The position numbers were made by a program, and so were the translations under genes. Shown in pieces: positions 9,122 through 17,917 of a stretch of DNA of 64,000 nucleotides. The notes under the pieces were generated by a model. That model saw nothing but the letters and a program-made list of their open reading frames with translations, made no database searches and was not told where the DNA came from. The DNA comes from an uncultured Chitinophaga sp. (lineage in GTDB: Bacteria > Bacteroidota > Bacteroidia > Chitinophagales > Chitinophagaceae), in contig NZ_CABHOU010000046.1 in assembly GCF_902168175.1 (NCBI RefSeq), positions 46,096 through 110,095 on the forward strand. Direction: 5' to 3'. Within the stretch, counting starts at the first letter, position 1, and every line of letters starts with the position of its first letter.

Positions 9122-9225
9122 GGTATATCGATCCTATATCCATCCTATAATACCCGTCACCACCAGTGCGGGTTTCAGCGGAAACGGATATAGGATGAGT
9201 ATAGGATCGATATAGGGTCCCTATA
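9122..9225. repeat. 11-bp-phased TATAGGAT palindromic array
   Basis: The octamer TATAGGAT occurs at 9189-9196 and 9200-9207, with a variant TATAGGGT at 9211-9218: steps of exactly 11 bp. Its reverse complement ATCCTATA is at 9131-9138 and 9142-9149, also 11 bp apart. The two halves form nested inverted repeats: 9124-9138 pairs perfectly with 9200-9214, 9142-9149 with 9189-9196, and ACCCG 9152-9156 with CGGGT 9169-9173 at the tip. TATAGGG, a central T and CCCTATA (9211-9225) add a further perfect palindrome. No T-tract follows, so a terminator is unlikely; a phased protein-binding array or structured repeat element fits better. Confidence 0.7.
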
Positions 9226-9318
9226 CTGTCGCGCCCTTCAACATGATGTTATCTTAACTATGACCCACATCACATGGATGGCTAAGTTTACTCATACCCA
9301 CATCCCGGCAGGTTTCAT

Positions 9319-9326
9319 TATATTTG
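9319..9326 (+). promoter_or_regulatory. TAnnTTTG -7 box for the stress protein/P-ATPase pair
   Basis: TATATTTG at 9319-9326 is an exact match to the Bacteroidota -7 consensus, 18 bases before the chosen ATG of the universal stress protein gene. Its presence argues against the in-frame TTG at 9324 being the translation start. Confidence 0.55.
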
Positions 9327-9344
9327 AGCAAAAGCCTCCATATT

Positions 9345-10181
9345 ATGAAGAAGATAGCTGCGATATTCGATGGTTTAAAGTTTTCGAACAGCACCCTGCA
9401 ACACGCGTTTTCCCTCGTGCGTAAAGAACCCGCCCACCTGTCCGGCGTTTTCCCTGACGACCCGATCTACAACAGTTTCAACATGAACAGCGTGATTACC
9501 GCCGGGGCTACTACCGAACAAATAAAGGCCATGGAGGAGCGGGATGAACAAAAACGTGCCGCAGCAGCACAGGCTTTCGTAGAAGCCTGTACGAAAGAAG
9601 GCATTGCACACAATGTACACCGCACCAACTGCGTGCCTATACAGGAAGTATTACACCAAAGCACATACGCCGACCTGCTGGTAATTGGCACCCGCGAAGC
9701 GTTCCTCACAAAAGAACAGGAGCCCCCTACCGAATTCATCCGCAGCCTGCTCAGCGAAACCCGCTGTCCGGTATTGCTGGTGCCCGAAGCCTTTAGCGAA
9801 ATACAGAAGATAGTACTGTTGTACGACGGCGAGCCGTCATCCATTCACGCCATTAAAATGAGTTATTACGTACTGTCGGCCCTTAGCAATTTGCCGGTAG
9901 AAATAATATCTGTTAAAGAAACTGGCAGCGACTCCGTACTAGAAAACGACCAGTTGATGCGGGACTTTTTACAGCAGCACTTTCCACAGGCCACCTACAA
10001 AGTGTTGACCGGCACACCCGGCGAAACCATTCTCCAGGAACTGAGAACACAGTCTGATGGCACCCTGGTGGTACTGGGCGCTTACCAGCGCGGCGCTGTA
10101 TCACGCTGGTTGCGGGAAAGCATGGCCGATTTTTTGATGAGAGAACTGGCACTACCACTCTTCATTGCGCATAACAAATAG
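9345..10181 (+). CDS. Universal stress protein, tandem UspA domains
   Basis: A 278-residue cytoplasmic protein with two Usp-fold halves. The first opens MKKIAAIFDGLKFSNSTLQH and ends around SETRCPVLLVPE; the second begins at IQKIVLLYDGEPSSIHAIKM and ends in ELALPLFIAH. DLLVIGTR in the first half and TLVVLGAYQRG in the second occupy the places of the Usp nucleotide-binding loop, but the full GxxGxxxxxxxG pattern is not clean, so ATP binding is uncertain. The ATG at 9345 is used because an upstream in-frame TTG overlaps the promoter. The gene ends 35 bp before a P-type ATPase gene on the same strand; Usp and cation-ATPase genes are commonly paired. Confidence 0.88.
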   Translation: MKKIAAIFDGLKFSNSTLQHAFSLVRKEPAHLSGVFPDDPIYNSFNMNSVITAGATTEQIKAMEERDEQKRAAAAQAFVEACTKEGIAHNVHRTNCVPIQEVLHQSTYADLLVIGTREAFLTKEQEPPTEFIRSLLSETRCPVLLVPEAFSEIQKIVLLYDGEPSSIHAIKMSYYVLSALSNLPVEIISVKETGSDSVLENDQLMRDFLQQHFPQATYKVLTGTPGETILQELRTQSDGTLVVLGAYQRGAVSRWLRESMADFLMRELALPLFIAHNK

Positions 10182-10216
10182 CCCGTTTATCCCTTCCGGT
10201 TGTTAAAAGATCCATT

Positions 10217-12790
10217 ATGAACTGGCACTATTCGGACATCACGGAAGTTAATAAAGAATTAGGCAGCAGCGACAAAGGCCTCTCTAACGATGAGGCCTCG
10301 CAGCGCCTGCAAAAGTACGGGCCTAACACGCTGGAAAGTAAGGGTAAGAAAAGTGCCTGGGCCATCTTTATTGCCCAGTTCAAAGACCTCATGATCATCA
10401 TCCTCGCCGCTGCCGCCATTATATCCGGCGTGGTGGGCGATCTTACCGATACCATTATCATTCTCGTGATCGTGTTGCTCAACGCGCTCGTTGGTTTTAT
10501 ACAGGAATACCGGGCAGAGAAGGCCATGGAAGCCTTACAGAAACTGGCAGCGCCCAAGGCACAGGTAATACGTAATGGCGAACAAACGGCCCTCGAGGCC
10601 GACCAATTAGTGCCCGGCGACCGGGTACTGCTGGAAGCCGGCGTGATTGTTTCCGCAGATATCCGTCTGGCCGAAACACATGCCCTGCGTATAGAAGAAG
10701 CAGCCCTTACGGGCGAAGCAGCACCGGCCGACAAAACATCGGACAAGTTAAAAGACGAGAACCCGCCCCTTGGCGACCGTACCAACATGGCCTACAGGGG
10801 CACCATGGTTACAAAAGGCCGTGGTACAGGTATTGTAATAGCCACCGGGATGAAAACAGAAGTAGGCCGCATCGCCGAAATGTTACAGGGCGAAGAAGGG
10901 CAAACACCCTTACAACGCAGGATGACCGACTTCGGCAAAAAGCTTTCCTATATCATTATGGGCATTTGCGTACTGCTGTTCGGCATCGGGCTGTTACGGG
11001 GTGAAAAGGCAGTAGAAATGCTGTTAGTAGCTACCTCCCTGGCCGTAGCCGCCATTCCCGAAGCATTACCGGCCCTTATCACCATCGCCCTGGCAAGAGG
11101 CGCTAAAAGGCTGGTACAAAAAAATGCACTGATCCGCAAACTGCCTGCGGTAGAAACACTAGGATCTGTCAACTTCATCTGCACCGATAAAACAGGTACG
11201 CTCACCCAGAACAGGATGCAGGTAACCGACGCCCTGCCCGTAGAAGATTCCCTTAAAATATCAGACTCCATCCCACTGCTTTACTGCGCCATGGCACTTA
11301 ACCAGGACGCTAAAAAGCAGGATGGTGAATGGGCAGGTGATCCTACCGAGATCGCCATGATCCAATATGTAATGGAAAAATACGAAGAGGGAGGTGTAAA
11401 CGCAATGATGGACGAATACAAACGTGTTTCAGAATTGCCCTTCGACTCGGAGCGTAAGGCCATGACCACCATTCACCAGCACAAAGACAAGTTCCTGGTG
11501 ATTACCAAAGGCGCGGCGGAGTCCATTGCTCCCCTGTTGAAAGATAAACAGGCTGCGGATAAAATGATGGACGACAGCAGCAACCTGGCCAAAGAAGGCA
11601 AAAGGGTGCTGGCCTATGGGTACAGGATATTGGCGGAAGCGCCCGGGGATAAGCCGGACGAGCAGGCTATTGAGAAAGACCTCGACTTCGCAGGTATTAC
11701 TGCTATGATCGACCCGCCCCGTGAAGAAGTGAAAGCCGCTATTGCAGAATGTAAAACAGCCGGTATACAACCCGTTATGATCACCGGCGACCACCTCGAA
11801 ACCGCTGCCGCTATTGGCCGTGAGATAGGTTTGCTGGCAGAAGGCGATGAAGTAATAGCCGGCGTTGACCTTGAGAAACTGAGTGAGCAGGAATTAGACG
11901 CCAGGGTAACAAAGATCAAGGTATACGCCCGTGTATCGCCCGAGCAGAAACTGAATATAGTTAAATCTTTACAACGCACCGGCAACTATACCGCCATGAC
12001 CGGCGACGGTGTAAACGATGCCCCTTCTTTGCGCACCGCGAACATCGGCATCGCTATGGGTATTACCGGCACCGACGTCAGTAAGGAAGCCGCACATATG
12101 ATACTGCTCGACGACAATTTCGCCACTATCGTAAAAGCAGTTAAAGAAGGCAGGCGCATTTACGACAACATCCGTAAGTTCGTTAAATACATAATGACCT
12201 GTAACGGTGCAGAAATACTCACCTTCGTGATAGCCCCGCTGTTAGCACTGCCTATCCCTCTGCAACCCGTACACATCCTCTGGATTAACCTTGTTACCGA
12301 CGGGTTGCCCGGCCTGGCGCTGGCAGCAGAAGGGGCAGAACGTAACATCATGAAACGGCCGCCCGCCGATGCCAAAGAAAGTTTGTTCGCCAGGGCCACC
12401 GGTATACACATCATTTGGGTAGGCATCCTGATGGCGGCGGTAACACTGGGTACACAGGCCTATTCGATACACATTGCCGACAGTCACTGGCAAACGATGG
12501 TATTTACCGTACTGTCGCTTTCACAGCTCGGACACGTAATGGCAATACGCAGCGATGAACTGATCTTTAAAAGAGGTTTCTTTTCCAACATGCCACTGGT
12601 AGGCGCGGTACTGTTTACCTTAGGGCTGCAACTGGGTGTGATCTACCTCCCTTTCGCAAATACAATATTTAAAACACAACCGCTTACTTTACAGGAACTG
12701 GGCATTTGCGTAGCGTTGTCGCTCGTCGTGTTCCATGCAGTGGAACTGGAAAAGTTCATCAAAAAGATGTGGGCCAGGAACAAGCATTAA
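10217..12790 (+). CDS. Cation-transporting P-type ATPase, calcium (type IIA) class
   Basis: An 857-residue P-ATPase of standard length. The N-terminal cation_ATPase_N region is followed by two membrane helices, the actuator motif LTGEAAP, TM3-4 with PEALPALIT, the phosphorylated Asp324 in CTDKTGT, the nucleotide-binding region (TKGAAES), the hinge MTGDGVNDAPSL, and TM5-10. TM5 carries TCNGAEILTF and TM6 carries NLVTDGLPGLALA, the arrangement expected of Ca2+-type pumps; specificity within type II (Ca2+, Mn2+, Na+) cannot be fixed by eye. The PEAL in TM4 departs from the PEGL common in SERCA-type pumps. It lies downstream of the universal stress protein gene and ends at a hairpin terminator. 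Confidence 0.92.
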   Translation: MNWHYSDITEVNKELGSSDKGLSNDEASQRLQKYGPNTLESKGKKSAWAIFIAQFKDLMIIILAAAAIISGVVGDLTDTIIILVIVLLNALVGFIQEYRAEKAMEALQKLAAPKAQVIRNGEQTALEADQLVPGDRVLLEAGVIVSADIRLAETHALRIEEAALTGEAAPADKTSDKLKDENPPLGDRTNMAYRGTMVTKGRGTGIVIATGMKTEVGRIAEMLQGEEGQTPLQRRMTDFGKKLSYIIMGICVLLFGIGLLRGEKAVEMLLVATSLAVAAIPEALPALITIALARGAKRLVQKNALIRKLPAVETLGSVNFICTDKTGTLTQNRMQVTDALPVEDSLKISDSIPLLYCAMALNQDAKKQDGEWAGDPTEIAMIQYVMEKYEEGGVNAMMDEYKRVSELPFDSERKAMTTIHQHKDKFLVITKGAAESIAPLLKDKQAADKMMDDSSNLAKEGKRVLAYGYRILAEAPGDKPDEQAIEKDLDFAGITAMIDPPREEVKAAIAECKTAGIQPVMITGDHLETAAAIGREIGLLAEGDEVIAGVDLEKLSEQELDARVTKIKVYARVSPEQKLNIVKSLQRTGNYTAMTGDGVNDAPSLRTANIGIAMGITGTDVSKEAAHMILLDDNFATIVKAVKEGRRIYDNIRKFVKYIMTCNGAEILTFVIAPLLALPIPLQPVHILWINLVTDGLPGLALAAEGAERNIMKRPPADAKESLFARATGIHIIWVGILMAAVTLGTQAYSIHIADSHWQTMVFTVLSLSQLGHVMAIRSDELIFKRGFFSNMPLVGAVLFTLGLQLGVIYLPFANTIFKTQPLTLQELGICVALSLVVFHAVELEKFIKKMWARNKH

Positions 12791-12842
12791 CAACAGTTGT
12801 CCCGAATCGTAAACTCACGTGTACTTAATCCCGTAATATTTT

Positions 12843-12878
12843 AAGCGGGCAAACCTTCCGGGGTATGCCCGCTTTTAT
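12843..12878 (+). terminator. Rho-independent terminator after the P-ATPase gene
   Basis: A 9-bp perfect stem, AAGCGGGCA (12843-12851) with TGCCCGCTT (12866-12874), is followed by a short T-rich stretch. Confidence 0.8.
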
Positions 12879-12905
12879 TAACTTTATTTACTAAAACCAT
12901 ACCCC

Positions 12906-14117
12906 ATGTCGCGGAAGCTGGAACAACTCATAGCCGACAATCATGCCGAACTGTATGCACTGCATGCGATAACCGCAGGCGGGTACGCACACAACAAAAA
13001 TGGGTTGCGGTGGACGAATGCCGGCAGCACGCACAACGGAAATATTCTATTTCCCGAAACTCCCACCAGTGAGCTGTTAAATGAGATCATGGACGATTAC
13101 GCCGTGCATCCTCCCGGCGGTATTGGCTGCTGGTCATTGCTACCCGCACCGGCAAACTTAGAAGCATTACTACTGGCCCGTGGTTTTCAAACAGGATGGC
13201 AACCCTGCTGGATGGTATTGGAACTGCCGTTACTACATAACAATTTTAAAACGCCTGAAGGTTTAATAATCACCAACGACAACACGACCCCTACCACGCA
13301 CCTGCGCGAACTCCCTTACGCCGGGGAAGACACTGCTATCTCCCGTGAATTAATGACAGCATATCCCGAAAGGGCACAACGTTTCCTGGCCTGGATGGAT
13401 GGAGAGATTGTAGCACAAAGCGCCGTTTTCTTTTCTGAAGTGGCAGGCATTTACAATGTGGGTGTACTACCCGGCCTGCGCGGTAAAGGAATTGGTAAAG
13501 CCGTAACCGTTGCTGCCTGCGAATATGCCAGGCAAAGCGGCTACCAGTATGCCACACTTAACGCCACGCCGCCCGGCCAACACATTTACACGCAAATGGG
13601 GTTTAAGAAACTGGGAAGTGGAATAACCTGGTGGATGCCTAAATACAGGGAGGTGCCCGAACGGCAAACGGCAATAGCAGAAGCCGTAGGCCTCGGACAA
13701 ATCGATGTGCTGGAAACGCTCGCCCCCGAAGAGCTGCAGCAGCAAATCTCCAATGGCATGACGTTATTACAACTGGCCACACAATGCAAACAGCGCAAAG
13801 TTATAGAATGGCTCATCGCGCACGAGGCTACCCTAAAACCTCTGGACGCCTGGGACCTTGGCCTGAAAGACCGTGCCACGGCTATGCTCGCCGCCGACCC
13901 TGATGCCGTGAATATATTGTACATGGAATATCATGGTACGCTTTTACACATCGCCGCCCTACGCAACGACATAGATTTAGCCAGGCTGGCGCTGCGTTAC
14001 CACCCGGATTTAACCATAGCCGATAGTCAGCATTGCAGCACGCCCGAAGGATGGGCAATGTTTTTCAGGCGTAAAGAGATATTAGACCTCCTTAAATCAC
14101 ATGCCGCTGATCGTTAA
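12906..14117 (+). CDS. GNAT acetyltransferase fused to ankyrin-like repeats
   Basis: A 403-residue cytoplasmic protein. Residues 1-250 form an acetyltransferase-like region whose C-terminal half has the GNAT acetyl-CoA motif RGKGIGKA (192-199) after YNVGVLPGL, and a typical YTQMGFKKLG end. From about 255 onward come helical-pair repeats of ankyrin type (NGMTLLQLATQCKQRKVIEW, then TLLHIAALRNDIDLARLAL). Ankyrin repeats usually bind proteins, so they may select the acetylation target; this is inference. It stands alone between two terminators. Confidence 0.8.
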   Translation: MSRKLEQLIADNHAELYALHAITAGGYAHNKNGLRWTNAGSTHNGNILFPETPTSELLNEIMDDYAVHPPGGIGCWSLLPAPANLEALLLARGFQTGWQPCWMVLELPLLHNNFKTPEGLIITNDNTTPTTHLRELPYAGEDTAISRELMTAYPERAQRFLAWMDGEIVAQSAVFFSEVAGIYNVGVLPGLRGKGIGKAVTVAACEYARQSGYQYATLNATPPGQHIYTQMGFKKLGSGITWWMPKYREVPERQTAIAEAVGLGQIDVLETLAPEELQQQISNGMTLLQLATQCKQRKVIEWLIAHEATLKPLDAWDLGLKDRATAMLAADPDAVNILYMEYHGTLLHIAALRNDIDLARLALRYHPDLTIADSQHCSTPEGWAMFFRRKEILDLLKSHAADR

Positions 14118-14240
14118 CCATAAGCTGAAGTGTGCGACGCAACGGCGGCCCAATAGCGTAATAGCGCCGGGGTGCTTATCCCCTTTCGCCATTCATCACT
14201 AAATCGCCGGTACGCAAACGATTCTTCCTATTTTGTTGAT

Positions 14241-15224
14241 ATGAAACGGACCGTATTTGCAGCCAGCCTGCTTTTAAGCACGCTCTTCGCGATAGCACAG
14301 GAAAGAACGTTTATCGACCCCGGAGGTATCTGGCCGGACGATAAGGGAAACCACATACAAGCCCATGGCGGCGGTATTATTAAGATCGGTAAAACGTACT
14401 ACTGGTATGGCGAAGAACGTCGCCAGGGGCTTGACCGTGAATACCGTTACGTGAGCTGCTACGCCTCCAAAGATCTCATGAACTGGAAATACCAGGGCGA
14501 TGCACTGAAACAGGCCGACCCCGAGAACCTTGGTCAGCGTTGGGTTTTAGAACGTCCGAAAGTTTTCTATAACAAGAAAACAAAGAACTATGTGATGTAT
14601 TTCCATCTCGATGACGCAAAATACGCATATGCACGTGTAGGTGTAGCCGTTAGCAAAAAGCCACAGGGCCCTTTCAGGTACGTAAAGAGCTTCCGCCCGC
14701 TGGATAAGGAAAGCCGCGACATCGGCCAGTTTATCGACGACGACGGCACCCCTTATCTTGTATTTGAAAGCCGCCCTACCAAAGGCTTCTACATCGCCGG
14801 TTTATCCGACGACTATATGGACGTGGTAAAAGAAGTAAGCTTCATCCACGCTCCGCTCGAAGGCGGCGCCATCGTACACTACAAAGGCCTCTATTATTCC
14901 ATCGGCTCTGCCATGACCGGCTGGAAGCCCAATCCAAACAAATACGCCACCTCGCCCTCTCTTTCCGGTCCCTGGACCGAATTTAAAGACATTGCGCCAC
15001 CGGCTACCAATACTTACAGTTCCCAATCTACCATGCTCATTAAAGTAGAAGGCACCAAAAGCACCACTATCATCTACATGGGCGACATGTGGAAACCCTC
15101 CACCCAGTGGGACTCCCGCTACCTCTGGATGCCTGTTGAAATAGGCGATGGTAAACTATGGTTGCCGGAGCCTAAGAAATTTAAGATCAATGTGAAGACT
15201 GGTGAATGGGGATTAAGCGAATAG
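14241..15224 (+). CDS. GH43 family hydrolase, exo-beta-1,3-galactanase-like
   Basis: A 327-residue secreted five-bladed propeller hydrolase with signal peptide MKRTVFAASLLLSTLFAIAQ. The segment HIQAHGGGIIKIGKTYYWYG is characteristic of the exo-beta-1,3-galactanase branch of GH43. Glu104 (LERPK), Glu207 (LEGG) and Gln262 (SQST) stand at positions that agree, as I recall the family, with the two glutamates and unusual glutamine of fungal exo-beta-1,3-galactanase. It probably removes galactose or side-chain-bearing galactose from the beta-1,3-galactan backbone of arabinogalactans. I take the ATG at 14241 because the signal peptide starts there; an earlier in-frame start at 14172 would add 23 residues. 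There is no SusC/D pair beside it. Confidence 0.78.
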   Translation: MKRTVFAASLLLSTLFAIAQERTFIDPGGIWPDDKGNHIQAHGGGIIKIGKTYYWYGEERRQGLDREYRYVSCYASKDLMNWKYQGDALKQADPENLGQRWVLERPKVFYNKKTKNYVMYFHLDDAKYAYARVGVAVSKKPQGPFRYVKSFRPLDKESRDIGQFIDDDGTPYLVFESRPTKGFYIAGLSDDYMDVVKEVSFIHAPLEGGAIVHYKGLYYSIGSAMTGWKPNPNKYATSPSLSGPWTEFKDIAPPATNTYSSQSTMLIKVEGTKSTTIIYMGDMWKPSTQWDSRYLWMPVEIGDGKLWLPEPKKFKINVKTGEWGLSE

Positions 15225-15225
15225 C

Positions 15226-15257
15226 AAAAGGCCTGGGTTGTAGCCCGGGCCTTTTTA
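15226..15257 (+). terminator. Terminator after the GH43 gene
   Basis: AAGGCCTGGG pairs with CCCGGGCCTT (one T-G wobble) around a six-base loop, followed by TTTTT; it begins within a few bases of the stop codon. Confidence 0.8.
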
Positions 15258-15384
15258 GTATTAAGAAACCGTTAGTTAGTAAATCGCCTGCGAAGTAAGC
15301 CGCCGGTTTGCCAATTGTTAATGAGAATGGTGAATTTTCAAAACCGGCACGGTTTTGTGACACTTTGGTATATAACCATAAATC

Positions 15385-15558
15385 ATGAAACCACACTCAA
15401 TTATCGCAGCATTACTGATAGCCGGCATCGTATTCTCCGGCTGTGTTCATACCGGTCACTCTACAGGCAAACCGTTACCGCCCGGCCAGGCTAAGAAGGT
15501 ATTTGGCGGCAAATCGGCCAAACCGTACGCACCGGGTCAGCAAAAGAAAAAGCATTAA
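15385..15558 (+). CDS. Small lipoprotein, 57 residues
   Basis: The short protein begins MKPHSIIAALLIAGIVFSGC, a lipoprotein signal with lipobox FSGC. The mature part is rich in Lys, Gly and Pro, with the motif LPPGQAKKVFGGKSAKPYAP. Short Bacteroidota proteins of this kind are sometimes annotated as quinol oxidase subunit 4, a name I believe has no experimental support. It contains two similar PGQ-K-based segments (PPGQAKK and APGQQKK). It has its own terminator shared with the convergent transporter gene. Gene reality is supported by the lipobox, composition and terminator placement. Confidence 0.75.
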   Translation: MKPHSIIAALLIAGIVFSGCVHTGHSTGKPLPPGQAKKVFGGKSAKPYAPGQQKKKH

Positions 15559-15559
15559 A

Positions 15560-15586
15560 AAAGGCTGCCGTCACTGGCAGCCTTTC
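15560..15586. terminator. Bidirectional terminator closing the sialic acid operon
   Basis: AAAGGCTGCC (15560-15569) pairs perfectly with GGCAGCCTTT (15576-15585) around a six-base loop, with A and T runs on either side. It serves the small lipoprotein gene on the plus strand and the last gene of the sialic acid operon on the minus strand. Confidence 0.85.
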
Positions 15587-15589
15587 TGT

Positions 15590-16813
15590 TTATTTTGTAC
15601 CGTAGTCACTCACCTTCGGTTTCAGGAACAATAACAACATGGCCACCGCCGCCAGTATCACCACCGACATGAATGCAAAATCGCGTCCCAGGTTGCCTGC
15701 ATCGGTCGACTTCCCCAGGAAATCTGTAATCAGCGCCCCGGAAAACACACCGCCCATATTCATCAACCCGTACGCAGTGGCCCTGTGCCGCGGCGCCACG
15801 AACTGGCAGAGTATCGGCATATTGTTGGCATCAAACATCCCGAACCCAAAGCCAAAGCAGAAGGCTGAAGCCACCAGGTAAACTGCTGAATGCCCAATGC
15901 CTAACAGGAACAAGGCAGGGATCGTTAACGAAAGCCCGATGGCGCTGGTATATACCCGCCCTTTCACGTTGCGTTGCACCCAACGGTCCGACAATAAGCC
16001 GCCGGTAATCACACCCAGGAAGGAGGAAAATGCAATAGTGATCGTCGCAATAGGCCCTGCTTCACTCATCGGTACATCCAAACTGCCTGCAAACAAAGTA
16101 GGCAGCCAGTTCTTAATAGCCCATCCCGGGATACTGGGTATCGAAAAATAGAGCCAGATGATCCAGAAGGGCAAGAGCAGCAGCAGGCCTTTAAAGCCCT
16201 GGAAAAAGGGTGGTTTAATCGTTTCCGGCACTTCTTTGATACGATGCTCTTTTAAACCGAACATCAGCACCACCGAGTACAATACGCCTACGATGCCAAA
16301 CCAGTGAAAGGTAGCCTGCCAGGAATATGCAGCTGCGATAGTCGCACCAAACCCACCAAGCGCCTGCCCCATGTAAAGCCCCGTCATATGGATACCCACT
16401 GCCAGCGAACGTGTAGCAGGTTTATGATAGTCTGCGATCAGTGATAATGCAGCAGGAATATACAATGCCTCACTTACTCCCATGATCGCACGCAGCCAGT
16501 ATAGTTGTGAAAACCCATCAGCATATCCCATCAGCATCGTTACGGCCGACCATACGAACAAACTGCCCACGATCAGGCCTTTCCGGCTGATCTTATCCGC
16601 TATCATACCCGACACCGGCGACATCAGCCCGTAAATCCACAGGAACACAGCCATCAGGCGGCCGAAGTTCGTCGCGCTCTCCAGTTCTTTGATGTCCAGC
16701 TGTATGGCCGGACGCATGGTTGACAACATTTGCCGGTCGAGGTAGTTGAGCAGGGCTACGAACCACAACATGGCAACTACCAGCCAGGGATAATATTTCC
16801 TGTCCTTCATCAT
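15590..16813 (-). CDS. nanT: MFS transporter, probable sialic acid (NanT-type) permease
   Basis: A 407-residue major facilitator with about 12 membrane helices, in the anion:cation symporter-like group (NYLDRQMLSTMRPAIQ in helix 1, ADKISRKG in the loop 2-3 motif A position). It is the last gene of the operon, 13 bp after the mutarotase gene, and is followed by a bidirectional terminator. Bacteroidota nan operons are known to use an MFS permease for N-acetylneuraminate across the inner membrane; the assignment here rests on this context plus the family, so the exact substrate is inferred. Confidence 0.82.
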   Translation of the reverse strand: MMKDRKYYPWLVVAMLWFVALLNYLDRQMLSTMRPAIQLDIKELESATNFGRLMAVFLWIYGLMSPVSGMIADKISRKGLIVGSLFVWSAVTMLMGYADGFSQLYWLRAIMGVSEALYIPAALSLIADYHKPATRSLAVGIHMTGLYMGQALGGFGATIAAAYSWQATFHWFGIVGVLYSVVLMFGLKEHRIKEVPETIKPPFFQGFKGLLLLLPFWIIWLYFSIPSIPGWAIKNWLPTLFAGSLDVPMSEAGPIATITIAFSSFLGVITGGLLSDRWVQRNVKGRVYTSAIGLSLTIPALFLLGIGHSAVYLVASAFCFGFGFGMFDANNMPILCQFVAPRHRATAYGLMNMGGVFSGALITDFLGKSTDAGNLGRDFAFMSVVILAAVAMLLLFLKPKVSDYGTK

Positions 16814-16826
16814 TTCAATATACGAT

Positions 16827-17915
16827 CTAATGTTTAAACTTAACCGTGATAACGTTCGGCGTTCTTGTACCCGGCCTCACTTCGCCTCCCGGCAATACCA
16901 GGCAGCCGTTCCAGTAAGCGGATGTAGTAGTAACGGGTGCCCATATACTGTTGTTGGGATGGGTTACAGCATCTGCTTCCCTCCTTGTGTACACATCACC
17001 AGTTATTTGCCAGGTATCGTTACCTGCATCATAGGCCAGTATCGCTTTTGAGAAACCCGGATGGCGCTCCCGCAATACAGCGGCACTATCCGCATCATCA
17101 CCTGTATCTCCGCCTAATATAACCAGCGTATGCTTATTAAGCGGGTATGCGCACGAAGGTGCGGCCACTGTTGCATGAGGCATCTCAGCGCAGGCGCGCC
17201 AGCCTTCTGTTTTGCTGTAACGCCAGGCATCTTTTAAATATCCCCGTTTACCATCTTTTAAAGTAGCGCCACTAAAGAGGAAGAACTCGTTGCCCAACGC
17301 GCCGGCCACCGCGAGCATACGCGAAGCACCCGGAACAGGTGGCAATGTTTGCCAGGCCGCCGGTTTACGGAGGTCCAGCATGTAAAAGCCGTTACTGGTC
17401 ACCTTTGCATCAGGTGCCTGAATGCCGCCTGCTACGTAAATACAGCTATCTGCCATCGCACCGCTTGTATTGGCCAATGGCACCGGAAGAGAAGGCAGAC
17501 TGCTGATCACAGCCTGCCCCTGGCTATAGGTTATTATGAAGGCATCGTTATAATGCCCTCCGGCATTACTGCCGCCGATACAAATCAATCCCACTGCTGT
17601 AGAAATAGAAACGCCGTAACCGAGTGGCCGCGGTAGTTTGCCCACTTCTTTCCAACTACCGCCGGCTGTTTCCAGTGCAAATATTTTATCATACCACACC
17701 TTTGTTCCTCCATTCCATGGCGTGCCACCATTAGGAAAGTTGCTGCCGCCTGCTACCAGCAATACATTGCCTGCTGTACCTGCGAAGGAGCCGGCAAACC
17801 CTGTACTATCTGGTATTGGTGGCAGTGTACCCCATTCAAACTGCACTTTCACTTCGTTACGCAAACAACTCTCTGCCATACAAAATATTAACAATAAATA
17901 AAGTAGCCGTTTCAT
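16827..17915 (-). CDS. nanM: Cyclically permuted mutarotase (N-acetylneuraminate epimerase, NanM-like)
   Basis: A 362-residue exported kelch-propeller protein. It opens with a hydrophobic signal ending in AESC, an imperfect lipobox. Kelch-type glycine pairs and blade motifs recur (LLVAGGSNFPNGGTPWNGGT, IGGSNAGG, IYVAGGIQ, LVILGGDTG), and the C-terminus has the LVLPGGEVRPGTRTPN block. The family speeds conversion of alpha- to beta-N-acetylneuraminate so that sialic acid released by sialidase can be taken up quickly. It sits between the PKD-LamG gene (2-bp gap) and the transporter gene (13 bp), in full agreement with that role. Confidence 0.88.
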   Translation of the reverse strand: MKRLLYLLLIFCMAESCLRNEVKVQFEWGTLPPIPDSTGFAGSFAGTAGNVLLVAGGSNFPNGGTPWNGGTKVWYDKIFALETAGGSWKEVGKLPRPLGYGVSISTAVGLICIGGSNAGGHYNDAFIITYSQGQAVISSLPSLPVPLANTSGAMADSCIYVAGGIQAPDAKVTSNGFYMLDLRKPAAWQTLPPVPGASRMLAVAGALGNEFFLFSGATLKDGKRGYLKDAWRYSKTEGWRACAEMPHATVAAPSCAYPLNKHTLVILGGDTGDDADSAAVLRERHPGFSKAILAYDAGNDTWQITGDVYTRREADAVTHPNNSIWAPVTTTSAYWNGCLVLPGGEVRPGTRTPNVITVKFKH

Positions 17916-17917
17916 GG

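Noticed and set aside
9122..9225. Intrinsic terminator of the LytTR gene
   Set aside because: The hairpin has no T-tract on either side, and the exact 11-bp spacing of the octamers points to a binding array instead.
14172..14240. Upstream start for the GH43 gene
   Set aside because: The added residues are not part of a signal peptide, while the ATG at 14241 begins a standard one.
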